Assembly (NCBI RefSeq): GCF_022346945.1
Contig: NZ_JAKRNI010000001.1
Span: 124,001 to 188,000 of the forward strand
Source: Microbacterium sp. ACRRU
Lineage (GTDB): Bacteria > Actinomycetota > Actinomycetes > Actinomycetales > Microbacteriaceae
Direction: 5' to 3'
DNA length: 64,000 bases
Shown one piece after another: positions 35,149 through 44,723 of the stretch (position 1 is the first letter of the stretch; each line of letters opens with the position of its first letter). The notes under the pieces are model-generated. The model made no database searches. It had not been told where the DNA came from and saw nothing but the letters and a program-made list of their open reading frames with translations. The position numbers and the translations under genes were made by a program.

Positions 35149-36609
35149 TCAGGCGACGGGGGCGGTCGAACCGCCCCCCGACCCGCTGCCGCGACGACGG
35201 CGGCGGCGACGGGGGGCCGCGTTCCCGTCGTGATGTTCGCTTCCTCCGCCGTCGTGGGTGCCGGAGCCCTCCGGGCGGGGAGCCGCGGCGGAACCCTGCT
35301 CGCTCGTCGAGGGCGAGCCGCTCGACGACCCGCGGCGGCGTCGGCGGCGGCGCGGAGTGCCCTCGCCCGCGGCATCCGTGCTCTCGCTCTTCTCGGCCTT
35401 GGGAGCGGCGGCCGCCTTCGGTGCGGTGACCAGCCGGCCCTTGGTGCCCTCGGGGATGTCGAGATCGGTGTAGAGGTGCGGGCTCGAGGAGTACGTCTCG
35501 ATGGGTTCGGGCTGACCGAATTCGAGGGCGCGGTTGATGAGCGCCCACTTGTGCAGGTCGTCCCAATCGACGAACGTCACCGCGATGCCCGTCTTGCCCG
35601 CGCGCCCGGTGCGCCCGGCGCGGTGCAGATAGGTCTTCTCGTCGTCGGGGATCGTGTGGTTGATGACGTGCGTGACGTCGTTCACGTCGATACCGCGCGC
35701 GGCGACGTCGGTGGCGATGAGCACGTCGCGCTTGCCGGCCTTGAACGCGGCCATCGACCGCTCGCGCGATTCCTGGCTCATGTCGCCATGCACGGCGGCC
35801 GCGTTGAAGCCGCGATCGCTCAACTCATCGACGAGCTTCTGCGCGGCGCGCTTCGTCCGCGTGAAGATCACGGTCTTGCCACGCCCCTCGGCCTGCAGGA
35901 TGCGGGCGATGACCTCGTCCTTGTCGAGCGAGTGCGCGCGATACACGAGGTGCTTGATGTTGGCCTGCGTGAGACCCTCATCGGGGTCATTCGCACGCAT
36001 GTGGATCGGGTTCGACATGAACCGGCGGGCCAGAGCCACGATGGGCCCCGGCATCGTCGCCGAGAACAGCTGGGTGTGGCGGACCGCGGGCACCTTCTGG
36101 AAGATCTTCTCGATGTCGGCGAGGAAGCCGAGATCGAGCATCTTGTCGGCCTCGTCGAGGACGACCTCGACCGCGCCCGAGAGGTCGAGCAGTCGCTGGT
36201 TGCTCAGGTCGATGAGGCGACCGGGGGTGCCCACAACGATCTGCGCGCCGGCCTTCAGCTGATCGATTTGACCCTCGTACGCCTTGCCGCCGTAGATCGC
36301 CACGACGCTGGTCGCGCGATTCTGGGTGAGCATGTCCATGTCCTCGTAGACCTGGACCGCGAGCTCGCGGGTGGGGACGACGATCAGGGCCTTCACACCG
36401 GGCTCCGGGTTCAGGCCGAGACGCTGAACCACAGGGATGCCGAAGCCGAACGTCTTGCCGGTTCCGGTCTTGGCCTGGCCGATGATGTCCTGACCCGGAA
36501 GGCCGAGGGGGATGGTCTGTTCCTGGATCGGGAAGGCATCCACGATGCCCTTGGATGCCAGGGCGTCGACGATGTCCTGATCGACGCCGAGCTCGGCGAA
36601 AGTCGTCAT
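35149..36609 (-). CDS. DEAD-box ATP-dependent RNA helicase (RhlE-like)
   Basis: 486 aa. The start ATG 36609 gives MTTFAELGVDQDIVDALASK; an in-frame ATG at 36669 adds 20 non-conserved residues. Q-motif, Walker A AKTGTGKT, PTRELAVQ, GTPGRLID, DEAD in VVLDEADKMLD, SATM, and the HRAGRTGRAGKTG motif VI are all present. The C-terminal 110 residues are disordered and hold two Arg-rich patches (PRRRRRRRG) that would bind RNA. It is equivalent to Rv3211 (rhlE) by position. It remodels RNA or ribosomal particles, often under cold stress. Confidence 0.95.
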   Translation of the reverse strand: MTTFAELGVDQDIVDALASKGIVDAFPIQEQTIPLGLPGQDIIGQAKTGTGKTFGFGIPVVQRLGLNPEPGVKALIVVPTRELAVQVYEDMDMLTQNRATSVVAIYGGKAYEGQIDQLKAGAQIVVGTPGRLIDLSNQRLLDLSGAVEVVLDEADKMLDLGFLADIEKIFQKVPAVRHTQLFSATMPGPIVALARRFMSNPIHMRANDPDEGLTQANIKHLVYRAHSLDKDEVIARILQAEGRGKTVIFTRTKRAAQKLVDELSDRGFNAAAVHGDMSQESRERSMAAFKAGKRDVLIATDVAARGIDVNDVTHVINHTIPDDEKTYLHRAGRTGRAGKTGIAVTFVDWDDLHKWALINRALEFGQPEPIETYSSSPHLYTDLDIPEGTKGRLVTAPKAAAAPKAEKSESTDAAGEGTPRRRRRRRGSSSGSPSTSEQGSAAAPRPEGSGTHDGGGSEHHDGNAAPRRRRRRRGSGSGGGSTAPVA

Positions 36610-36713
36610 GTGAGCGTGCCTGTTCCGGCGGTGAGAGACCGCCTGGGGAGTCGGATCCACGCCCTCCACTCGTCCACAGGCGCGGGGCCCCGATCCATCG
36701 CCGGGGCGAGTCC

Positions 36714-36754
36714 ACTCTACCCGGCACGTGTTTCGGGGGTCCGACGCCTAGGCT
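36714..36754. promoter_or_regulatory. Divergent promoters (DEAD-box helicase / ferritin-like protein)
   Basis: Minus: TAGAGT (36714-36719), which would give the helicase a leader of about 100 nt. Plus: TAGGCT (36749-36754), GTAGAGC, GTG 36762 (leaderless). Confidence 0.5.
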
Positions 36755-36761
36755 GTAGAGC

Positions 36762-37475
36762 GTGTTCGAGTGGTTCCGTCGTCGTAGGCCGGTCGGTCGC
36801 ACGCTGCAGTTGCGCTCGCGCGGCGACCTCGGTGACGCCATGCGCGTCGACTTCGCCGAACTCGCGCCCGACATCGAAACCTTCCTCGGCCAGGCGGCGT
36901 ACCTGCAGCTCGGTTTCTTCGAGACGCTGAGCGAACTCATCGCCTCGACACCCGAGCTCTCCGAGAAGGAGTCGCTCTCCCGCGCCGCGGGGGCTGCGCT
37001 CATCAAACATCAGGAGATCGTCGCCCTCATCCGCGAGCGGGGTGCCGACCCGACGCAGCTCATGCTGCCCTTCCGCGAGTCCCTCGACGCCTTCCGCCGC
37101 AACACACACGGGGTGCGGCCGCAGGAGACCATGCTCTCGGTGCACATCACCGCCGGCATGCTCGACGACTTCTACCTCGCGCTGTCGTCCAGCTACGGCG
37201 ACACCGGGCGCCGTGTCGCGCGCATCCTGCAGGCCGACGACGATCGGCAGGCCATCGTCGACATCCTCGGCGCCACGATCGAGAGTGACGAAGAGTGGCG
37301 GTGGCTGCTGGCCCTGTGGGGTCGTCGCCTCGTCGGCGACACCCTGCTCGTCGCGCGCGCCGCGCTGGCGCACCCCCGATTGGACCGCGCCGAAGAGGCG
37401 AAGGTCGAACCGGTGTTCACCGAGCTCATGGGCGCCCACGCCCGGCGGATGGATGCCATGGGACTGGCGGCCTGA
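36762..37475 (+). CDS. Ferritin-like fold protein
   Basis: 237 aa, all-helical. It corresponds to the actinobacterial family annotated as ferritin-like-fold containing (Rv3210c by position, next to the rhlE gene). Candidate diiron positions are not obvious as paired ExxH motifs: LIKHQEIVALI and DEEWRWLLALWGRR are the most conserved-looking helices. The N-terminus FEWFRRRRPVGRT is basic. The start GTG 36762 lies 7 nt after TAGGCT. The function is unknown; tRNA-hydroxylase-like or storage roles are only suggestions from the fold. Confidence 0.75.
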   Translation: MFEWFRRRRPVGRTLQLRSRGDLGDAMRVDFAELAPDIETFLGQAAYLQLGFFETLSELIASTPELSEKESLSRAAGAALIKHQEIVALIRERGADPTQLMLPFRESLDAFRRNTHGVRPQETMLSVHITAGMLDDFYLALSSSYGDTGRRVARILQADDDRQAIVDILGATIESDEEWRWLLALWGRRLVGDTLLVARAALAHPRLDRAEEAKVEPVFTELMGAHARRMDAMGLAA

Positions 37476-37505
37476 GCGCGTCGCGGTGACCTGCGGCGGG
37501 CGCGG

Positions 37506-37793
37506 TCAGATGCCGTGGCGTCTCCGCGTCGCCTCGTCGCTGCGCAAGCGGGCGCGCGAGAGGGCGGGGACGAGGGTGAGAGCGGTCGCTCCGGAGGCGA
37601 GGATCGCGACAATCCAGGGCACGACGGAATCCACGCCGAACCCGGCCCACGTGACGACCGTCCACGAGACGCTCGCGGCGGCCGCCGCGGCGAGCGGGGC
37701 GAGAGCGGCGCCGCGTGTGTCGCGGTGCGGCAGAGCGAAATGCACCGCGAGACCGACGACGCCGCCGAGGATCAGCCCGAGGAGGATCTGCAC
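37506..37793 (-). CDS. Small hydrophobic membrane protein
   Basis: 95 aa with three membrane helices (MQILLGLILGGVVGLAVHFA, ALAPLAAAAAASVSWTVVTW, VVPWIVAILASGATALTLVP) and a basic tail RARLRSDEATRRRHGI. GTG 37793 lies 9 bp behind the DUF3107 gene, so it is probably co-transcribed. No family recognised; such pairs are common beside DUF3107 genes in Microbacteriaceae. The gene converges on the ferritin-like gene. Confidence 0.65.
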   Translation of the reverse strand: MQILLGLILGGVVGLAVHFALPHRDTRGAALAPLAAAAAASVSWTVVTWAGFGVDSVVPWIVAILASGATALTLVPALSRARLRSDEATRRRHGI

Positions 37794-37802
37794 GGCCGTG
37801 CG

Positions 37803-38027
37803 TCAGGCGACGAAGCCGACCCGGCGGGCCTCTTCCGTGCCCAGCTCGATGAAGGCGAGATTGGCCGTAGGGACGATGTAGGAGTTGCCCTTCACGTCGG
37901 TGAAGGTCACGTGGCTGGCCGACTGGTCAAGAGCGGCGGCGATCGACGACTTCACCGCGTCCGAGCCCTCGTTGGTCTCGAAGTTCAGTTCACGACCGGT
38001 GTTGGTGATGCCGATGCGGATCTCCAC
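37803..38027 (-). CDS. DUF3107 small protein
   Basis: 74 aa, starting VEIRIGITNTGRELNFETNE. This is the DUF3107 family (Rv3208A/TB9.4 in M. tuberculosis), a conserved actinobacterial protein of unknown function, always near adnAB. The frame is open far upstream as an antisense artefact, but GTG 38027 with AAAGGA 8-13 nt upstream fixes the start. It is divergent from adnA. Confidence 0.87.
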   Translation of the reverse strand: MEIRIGITNTGRELNFETNEGSDAVKSSIAAALDQSASHVTFTDVKGNSYIVPTANLAFIELGTEEARRVGFVA

Positions 38028-38173
38028 GATGCGTCCTTTCCGCCCGGGCCTCTCGGTCCGCCCGGCGCGATGCTCCGACTCTACGACACCCTCCGAGGGG
38101 GGTTCCGCGTCAGCGGTCCGGCTTCGCGGACGGCGAACGGGCGGGTCGTCGAGCCGGTGTCGGAGGCCGCGGC

Positions 38174-38179
38174 TAGCGT
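38174..38179 (+). promoter_or_regulatory. -10 box, leaderless promoter of adnAB
   Basis: TAGCGT, GGTGGAC, ATG 38187. No LexA-like GAAC-N4-GTTC site is seen nearby. Confidence 0.55.
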
Positions 38180-38186
38180 GGTGGAC

Positions 38187-41100
38187 ATGCAGGATCCGGA
38201 CTCCACGACGGTCGCCCTCGAGGGTGCGACGGTCGCTGATTCCGGCTCCGGTGACGCCGCGCCGGGCGCGCTCGACGCCCGCGGTCGATGGGCGCCGCGC
38301 GCGTTGCGCCGGGCTGAACTGGACGCTGAGCAGCGTGTCGTCGTCGACTGGGCCCCCGAAGCGAGCGGAGCCGTCGTCGGCGCGCCGGGGTCGGGCAAGA
38401 CCTCGACGCTGCTGGCGCGCGTTCGGGCCCTCGTCGACGCGGGCGTCGACCCTGACGATGTCCTCGTGCTGACGCCCACACGTGTGGCGGCCACGGCGCT
38501 GCGCGATCCTCTCGCGGTGGCGGTCGACCGGGCGACGTCGGGTGCGATGGCTCGTTCTTTCGCGTCGTTCGCGTTCCAGATCGTCCGAGGCGCTGAAGTG
38601 CGCCGCGGTGCCGAGCCGCCGCAGCTGCTCACCGGCGGCGATGAAGACCAGATCATCCGAGAACTCCTCGAGGGCGACGCCGTCGACGAGACCGAGGGGC
38701 GCTCGCGCTGGCCGGAGTGGCTCGGGGCGTCGATTCGCGCGACGCGAGGGTTCCGGGGCGACCTGCGCGCTTTCCTCGCCGAGTGCACCGACCTCGGGAT
38801 CGCTCCGGAGGATCTTGCCGGCCTGGCCGAGCAGCACGCGGTCCCGGTGTGGGCTGCGATCGGGTCGTTCGCCGCCGAGTATCGGGCGGTGCGGGCCGAG
38901 ATGCGCGGATCGCACCGCGACGCCGCCGATCTCGCGCGCGAGGCCTTCGCGGTTCTGCACGAGGCCGCCCGGGATCGTGCCCTCCTCGGTCGCTTCGCGA
39001 CGATCCGCTGCATCCTCGTGGACGATGCGCAGGAGCTCACCGCCGGCAACATCGATTTGCTGCGCGCGTGTCGCGAACGCGGGATCGGTGTCGTCGCGTT
39101 CGGGGATCCCGACGTCGGTTCCGGAGCGTTTCGCGGGGCGACGCCCGAGAACTTCGCCCGTCTCGCCGCCGAGCTGGGCGCTCTCGTCGCGCTCGGCGCG
39201 CCGCACCGGGGGACGGGGGAGCAGATCGATCTGGTCCGCTCGGTGGCCGCGCGAATCGGGGCGGCCGGGGTGGTCGCTCATCGACGGCCGCCGGCGGGTG
39301 CCGCTCCCGAGGGGTCGGTGCGGACCTTCCTCCTGCGCTCTTCGGCCGAGGAGGCCGACGCCATTGCCCGCCTGCTGCGCGAGCGTCACGTTCTCGACGG
39401 TGTGCCGTGGAGCGCGTGCGCCGTGATCGCGCACGACTCGCGACAGGTTGCGTCGCTGGAGGCGGAGCTGGCGGCTCGAGAGGTGCCGGCCCGCGCGAGC
39501 GGACCGGGGCTGGCCCTCGGCGTCCAGCGCACGGTGCGCGACCTCGTCGCGCTGGTCGAACTGGGCATGCGCGATCCGGATGCGTGGACCGCGGATGCCG
39601 TTCTCGACGTGCTCCTCGGCACGTACGGCGGCCTCGACCCCATCGAACTCCGCCGGTTGCGGTCGGCGCTGCGTCAAGAGGAACTCGCCGCGGGTGGTGC
39701 ACGTCCGGCGGCGGAACTGCTGGCGTCGGGCCTGCGGCATCCGCTCGAGTTCGAAACCATCGACACGCGTGAGGCTCGTCGAGCCGCGAAGCTGGGGGAG
39801 ACGCTCGCCGCGCTGCGCGCGCAGGCGGCGCAACGTGCCACCGCCCACGAACTGCTGTGGACGGCGTGGGAGCGCAGCGGACTGTCGCGCTCGTGGCGTG
39901 AGGCATCTCGCGGGCATGGGCCCCTCGCAGAGCAGGCCGACCGCGATCTCGACGCGATCGTCGCGCTTTTCCAGGCCGCCAAGCGCTTCACGGAGCGCGA
40001 GCCCGACGGCGAGGCCGCGGTCTTCCTCCGCGCGGTCGTCGACAGCGACGTCGCGGAAGACCGGATCGAGCAACCCGCCGTCGCGGATACCGTTCGGGTG
40101 CTGACGCCCGCCGCGGCCGCGGGTTCGGCGTTCGACACGGTCGTCGTCGCCGGGGTGCAAGAGGGCGTGTGGCCGAACACGCGGCTGCGCGGCGGGCTCC
40201 TCGAAACCTGGCGGTTGGCGGATGCCGTGCGGTTCCCGGACCTGCCGGCGCCGGGCATGCTCGACCGCCGGCGCGCGGCGATGCACGACGAGCTCCGCCT
40301 TTTCGTACGGGCACTCTCGCGCGCGGATCGGCGCCTCATCGTCACGGCCGTCGATGACGACGACACCGGGCCGAGCGTCCTGTTCGAGATGCTGCCGGCG
40401 CCCGAACCGGCGTCGGCCGTTCCGGAGCACCCGCTGTCATTGCGGGGCCTTGTCGCTCGCCACCGCCGCACCCTCACCTCCGCCCGCACGGCCGCCCGCG
40501 AACGTCGACACGCCGCCGGACAGCTCGCCCTGCTCGCCGCCGCCGAGGTCGCGGGTGCCGCCCCCGAGCAGTGGTACGGGGTCTCGGCACCCAGCTCCAC
40601 GGCGCCCCTGCGCGACCTCGCCCGCGAGGACGTTCGTGTGTCGCCCTCACGCCTGCACGCGTTGGAACAGTGCGAACTCGACTGGGTGATCGGCGACCTG
40701 GGGGGCGATCGCGGCGGCACTACGGCCGGGATCGGGACGATCATTCACGCCGCGCTCGAAACGGCCGCGGCCGGAACCGAAGACGCCCTCTGGGCCGTCG
40801 TCGAGGACCGGTGGGGAGAGCTCGTCTTCGACGCGGCCTGGCGCGAGCGCGCCGAACGGGTGCGCGCACGCGACCTCGTACGACGACTCGCCGCCTACCT
40901 CCGGCGGTTCGACGACGCCGGCGGGCGTCTCGTCGGAGCCGAGCGCCACTTCGAGGTCCCGATCCCGATCGAAGAGGCGACAGAACACGGGGCCGTGTTG
41001 AGCGGCGACATCGACCGGGTCGAGATCACCCCCGAGGGCCAGGTGGTCATCGTCGACCTCAAGACGGGAAAGAACGAACCGCAGACGGACGCCAAAGTGG

Positions 41101-41411
41101 CCGACAACCCGCAGCTCGCGGCATATCAGCTCGCTTTCTCCTCCGGCGCGATCGAGCAGGTCGCCGGGATGCCGCCGGGCGGAGCGAAGCTGCTCGTTCT
41201 GCGTCCCACCGCCGCGACCAAAGAGTACGCCGAGCCGAAACAAGCGCCCTTCGACGACGACGCCCGCGCCGAGTTCGTCACGCGAGTGCAGCGGGCCGTC
41301 GGCGTGATGCGCGGGCACCGCTTCGCCGCGCCCTACGAGGTGCACTGCCGTGACGAGTTCTCGTTCGGCTTGTGCCGCATTCACACCGTCTCGGCGGTGA
41401 GCGCGTCGTGA
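38187..41411 (+). CDS. adnA: Helicase-nuclease AdnA (UvrD-like motor plus RecB-type nuclease)
   Basis: 1074-aa subunit of AdnAB, which resects double-strand breaks in actinobacteria. The start ATG 38187 (MQDPDSTTVALEGATVADSG) is set by the -10 box 7 nt upstream; the frame is open for 220 codons before it without conserved sequence. The N-terminal motor has Walker A GAPGSGKTS but a weak motif II (VDDAQEL rather than DExx). The C-terminal nuclease has GDIDRVEITPEGQVVIVDLK (DxK with following TG). Cysteines in LEQCELDWV and HCRDEFSFGLC might hold an Fe-S cluster. The stop overlaps the adnB start (GTGA). Corresponds to Rv3202c. Confidence 0.93.
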   Translation: MQDPDSTTVALEGATVADSGSGDAAPGALDARGRWAPRALRRAELDAEQRVVVDWAPEASGAVVGAPGSGKTSTLLARVRALVDAGVDPDDVLVLTPTRVAATALRDPLAVAVDRATSGAMARSFASFAFQIVRGAEVRRGAEPPQLLTGGDEDQIIRELLEGDAVDETEGRSRWPEWLGASIRATRGFRGDLRAFLAECTDLGIAPEDLAGLAEQHAVPVWAAIGSFAAEYRAVRAEMRGSHRDAADLAREAFAVLHEAARDRALLGRFATIRCILVDDAQELTAGNIDLLRACRERGIGVVAFGDPDVGSGAFRGATPENFARLAAELGALVALGAPHRGTGEQIDLVRSVAARIGAAGVVAHRRPPAGAAPEGSVRTFLLRSSAEEADAIARLLRERHVLDGVPWSACAVIAHDSRQVASLEAELAAREVPARASGPGLALGVQRTVRDLVALVELGMRDPDAWTADAVLDVLLGTYGGLDPIELRRLRSALRQEELAAGGARPAAELLASGLRHPLEFETIDTREARRAAKLGETLAALRAQAAQRATAHELLWTAWERSGLSRSWREASRGHGPLAEQADRDLDAIVALFQAAKRFTEREPDGEAAVFLRAVVDSDVAEDRIEQPAVADTVRVLTPAAAAGSAFDTVVVAGVQEGVWPNTRLRGGLLETWRLADAVRFPDLPAPGMLDRRRAAMHDELRLFVRALSRADRRLIVTAVDDDDTGPSVLFEMLPAPEPASAVPEHPLSLRGLVARHRRTLTSARTAARERRHAAGQLALLAAAEVAGAAPEQWYGVSAPSSTAPLRDLAREDVRVSPSRLHALEQCELDWVIGDLGGDRGGTTAGIGTIIHAALETAAAGTEDALWAVVEDRWGELVFDAAWRERAERVRARDLVRRLAAYLRRFDDAGGRLVGAERHFEVPIPIEEATEHGAVLSGDIDRVEITPEGQVVIVDLKTGKNEPQTDAKVADNPQLAAYQLAFSSGAIEQVAGMPPGGAKLLVLRPTAATKEYAEPKQAPFDDDARAEFVTRVQRAVGVMRGHRFAAPYEVHCRDEFSFGLCRIHTVSAVSAS

Positions 41412-44400
41412 CCGCGGTGTTGTCGGCCGCGACGATCGCGGCTGCGCTCGGGCAGTTCCCGCCCACGCCGGAACAGACCTCCGTCATCGAGGCCCCGCTG
41501 TCGCCTGCGCTCGTAGTCGCCGGCGCCGGGAGCGGCAAGACCGAGACGATGGCCGGTCGGGTCGTGTGGCTGGTCGCGAACGGACTCGTCCATCGCGATG
41601 AGGTCCTCGGGTTGACCTTCACCCGTAAGGCCGCCGGGGAGCTCGCCGAGCGCATCCATCGCCGCCTGCACCGGCTGTCGGAGTTCGAGGCCCGCGGCCT
41701 GCTCCCCGTGCTCCCCGAACTGCACGCGTCGGGGCGACTGGGGATCTTCGCCGAGGTGGCGAAGAGCGAGGGCGCACGCGGAGATGCGGAGCGGCTGCGC
41801 CTGCTCGACGATCTCGCGCGCGATCACGGTGTGTCACCGGACTCGGTTCGAGACGACGATCAGCTGCTGCACCGGCCCACGGTCTCGACGTACAACAGCT
41901 TCGCCGACTCGATCGTCCGCGAGCACGGACTTCGGATCGGGCGCGATTCCGAGTCCGCGGTGCTGTCGGAGTCCGCCGCGTGGCTGCTCATGCGTCGAGT
42001 GGTGTTCTCCTCCGACGACCCGCGGCTCGAGGAGCGCCAGGAATCGCCGCGCACGCTCATCGACGCGGCGCTGCGCATCGCGCGCGACGGCGTCGACAAC
42101 CTGGTCGATCTCGAGCGTCTGGCCGCTTTCCCTGACGACTTCGGCCGCATCGTCGAACGCCCTTCCACCTCCGCTCGCGTCACTGTCTACAAGGACGTCA
42201 CCGAGGCGGCGTCCCGCGTATCCGCGCTCGGCTTGCTCGCCGAACTCGCCGGCGCCTACGGGCGTGAGAAGGCGCGCCTCGGGGTGATGGACTTCGCGGA
42301 CCAGGTCGCGGGGGCGCTGCAGATCGTGCGAGAGCACGGGGCCGTCGTGGACGAGCTGCGATCGCGCTATCGCGTCGTCCTCCTGGACGAGTACCAGGAC
42401 ACCTCGGTGGTGCAGACCGACCTGCTCTCCACGCTCTTCGCGGGCACGGGAGTGATGGCCGTGGGTGATCCTCACCAGGCCATCTACGCGTGGCGCGGAG
42501 CAAGCGCGGGCAATCTCGGGGGCTTCCCGGCGGCGTTCGCGCACGAGGGGGGATGCCAGTCCTTCTCTCTCTTGACCAGCTGGCGCAACAGCGCGCGCGT
42601 CCTCACGGCGGCGAACGCCGTCCTCGCCCCCCTCGCTCCCCGTTCTCCCGTTGCCGTGCAGGAATTGCAGGCGCGACCCGCCGCCCCCGACGGGATGGTG
42701 GAGGCGTTCTTCGAACGCGACCTCGACACCGAAGCCGATCGCGTTGCCGCCTGGTTCGCCGGGGTTCGCGCGGCGCGGGCCGCCGATGGTCGGCCGACCA
42801 CGGGGGCGCTGCTGTTCCGAAGCAAGAAGCACATGGTGAGGTTCGGCGACGCGCTCGGACGCCGCGGCATCCCGCACCGCATCCTCGGACTCGGCGGGCT
42901 GCTGACGACCCCGGAAGTCGTGGACGTGGTGTCGGCCCTCCGTGTGATCAGCGACCCCGAGGCCGGGTCTGCGCTCATCCGGCTGCTCTCGGGACCGCGC
43001 TGGTCCATCGGCTTGGCTGACCTCCGCGCGCTGGCGCAACTCGCGCGACGGCTCGCGACCCATGACGCCGCGCTCCAGCCGCTCGCCCCCGAGGTCGTCG
43101 ATCGTCTTCGAACCACCCCGGGTGCCGACCGGGCGTCTCTCGTGGACGCGCTCGACTTCGTCGCCCGTCAGACCGACGGACACGGCTGGCTCGCCGACAT
43201 CACGCCGGAAGGGCGCGAGCGGTTGCGCGAGGCGGGGGCGGTCTTCTCGGGCCTCCGCCGCAACATCGGTGCGCCGATCCCGGAGCTCATCCGACTCATC
43301 GAGAGTGAGCTGCGGCTCGACGTCGAACTCGCGGCCAACGAGGCCCGAGGTCCCGCCCGTGTGGCGTCGGCGCAACTGCGCGCGTTCGTGGACGAGATCC
43401 GCGGCTTCCTCGCGGCGGATGAGTCGGGATCGGTGACCAGCCTCCTGGCCTGGCTGGACCACGCCGAGCAGGCGGACGAGTTCGCGCCCCGCACCGAGCC
43501 CCCCGAAGACGACGTGGTGCAACTGCTGACCATCCACGGGTCCAAGGGTCTGGAGTGGGATGCCGTCGCCGTGGTGCGGCTCGTCACCGACGAACTGCCC
43601 TCTCTCGCCCGCGACACGAAGGGATGGCTGGGGTTCGGCATCCTGCCTTCCGAGTTCCGCGGTGATTCGGCGTGGCTGCCTATGCTCGGGTGGCGGGCGG
43701 CGGAGACGCAGCAGGAGCTGAAGGCCGCCATCGACGCTTTCGTCGAGGCGAACCGTGCGCGCCAGCTCGACGAGGATCGCCGACTCGCTTACGTGGCCTT
43801 CACCCGTGCCCGCGACCATCTGCTGCTGTCGGGTTCGAGCTGGTCGGGCACGAAGCGTCCTCGGCGGCCGAGTGTCTTCCTCGAAGAGGCGACGACCGCG
43901 CTCGGCATCGATCTCGCGGTGGGCGACGATCCGGGTGACGACCCCTACGACGGCGAACGGCGTCTGCTGCACTGGCCGCTCGACCCGCTCGGGGCGCGGC
44001 GCACGGCCGTCATGGCGGCGGTCGACGAGGTCGTCGGGGCTCGACTGGCGCCGGCGGCCGACCCGGACGCCGATCTCGAGCTGTTGCTCGCCGAGCGGGC
44101 GGATCGCCTGCGTCCCACGCACACCCCGGCGCCGACCCGTATCCCTGCATCGAAGTTCAAGGACTTCGTCGCGGACTATGGCGGCGCTGTCGACGAGTTG
44201 CGGCGTCCTCTGCCGGAGCGCCCCTACCGGCAGACCCGCCTCGGCACGCTCTTCCACGCTTGGGTCGAGAAGCGTTCGGGAATCGTGGGGGCCGGAAGCG
44301 GGCTCGACGACGGTGCCCTCTGGGACGACGAGGACGACGGCGCCTCCGCCGCCGACGCCGCGGAACTGGAGCGATTGCGAGAGATCTTCGAGCGGTCGGA

Positions 44401-44698
44401 GTGGGCGCAGCTGCAGCCGCTCGAGGTCGAGACCGAGATCGATTTCGTCACGACCCGTCTCGACGGGCGTCCGCACGTGGTCGTCTGCAAGCTGGATGCC
44501 GTGTACCGCCGTGGTGATCGCTACGAGATCGTCGACTGGAAGACCGGCCGGCCGCCGACGACCGACGCGGAGCGGCGATCACGCATGCTTCAGCTCGAGC
44601 TCTACCGCGAGGCGTACCACGCCAAGCACGGGGTACCGTTCGACCTCATCGACGTGACGCTGTACTACGTCGCTGATGACATCGTGCTGCGGGGCTGA
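41408..44698 (+). CDS. adnB: Helicase-nuclease AdnB (UvrD-like motor plus RecB-type nuclease)
   Basis: 1096 aa, partner of AdnA. GTG 41408 overlaps the adnA stop. All SF1A helicase motifs look intact: GAGSGKTETMAGR, TFTRKAAGEL, VVLLDEYQDTS, GDPHQAIYAWRGA, LTIHGSKGLEWDAV and RRLAYVAFTRARDH. The C-terminal nuclease has KLDAVYRRGDRYEIVDWKTG. By contrast with AdnA's diverged motif II, AdnB is the likely lead motor, as shown for the mycobacterial enzyme. It corresponds to Rv3201c. It ends 25 bp before the convergent phosphotransferase-like gene. Confidence 0.94.
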   Translation: MTAVLSAATIAAALGQFPPTPEQTSVIEAPLSPALVVAGAGSGKTETMAGRVVWLVANGLVHRDEVLGLTFTRKAAGELAERIHRRLHRLSEFEARGLLPVLPELHASGRLGIFAEVAKSEGARGDAERLRLLDDLARDHGVSPDSVRDDDQLLHRPTVSTYNSFADSIVREHGLRIGRDSESAVLSESAAWLLMRRVVFSSDDPRLEERQESPRTLIDAALRIARDGVDNLVDLERLAAFPDDFGRIVERPSTSARVTVYKDVTEAASRVSALGLLAELAGAYGREKARLGVMDFADQVAGALQIVREHGAVVDELRSRYRVVLLDEYQDTSVVQTDLLSTLFAGTGVMAVGDPHQAIYAWRGASAGNLGGFPAAFAHEGGCQSFSLLTSWRNSARVLTAANAVLAPLAPRSPVAVQELQARPAAPDGMVEAFFERDLDTEADRVAAWFAGVRAARAADGRPTTGALLFRSKKHMVRFGDALGRRGIPHRILGLGGLLTTPEVVDVVSALRVISDPEAGSALIRLLSGPRWSIGLADLRALAQLARRLATHDAALQPLAPEVVDRLRTTPGADRASLVDALDFVARQTDGHGWLADITPEGRERLREAGAVFSGLRRNIGAPIPELIRLIESELRLDVELAANEARGPARVASAQLRAFVDEIRGFLAADESGSVTSLLAWLDHAEQADEFAPRTEPPEDDVVQLLTIHGSKGLEWDAVAVVRLVTDELPSLARDTKGWLGFGILPSEFRGDSAWLPMLGWRAAETQQELKAAIDAFVEANRARQLDEDRRLAYVAFTRARDHLLLSGSSWSGTKRPRRPSVFLEEATTALGIDLAVGDDPGDDPYDGERRLLHWPLDPLGARRTAVMAAVDEVVGARLAPAADPDADLELLLAERADRLRPTHTPAPTRIPASKFKDFVADYGGAVDELRRPLPERPYRQTRLGTLFHAWVEKRSGIVGAGSGLDDGALWDDEDDGASAADAAELERLREIFERSEWAQLQPLEVETEIDFVTTRLDGRPHVVVCKLDAVYRRGDRYEIVDWKTGRPPTTDAERRSRMLQLELYREAYHAKHGVPFDLIDVTLYYVADDIVLRG

Positions 44699-44723
44699 GC
44701 CGGCGCCGGACGGCCCGAGAGGC

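Noticed and set aside
37515..38186. Extension of the adnA frame 224 codons upstream
   Set aside because: The frame is open but crosses the DUF3107 and small membrane genes antisense, shows no conserved sequence, and a leaderless promoter fits ATG 38187.
41834..44476. Minus-strand frame of 880 codons opposite adnB
   Set aside because: Same artefact; adnB on the plus strand carries all helicase and nuclease motifs. Likewise the frames opposite gltA (16201-18024), adnA (37803-40430, apart from its true DUF3107 tail) and crtI (57232-58860).
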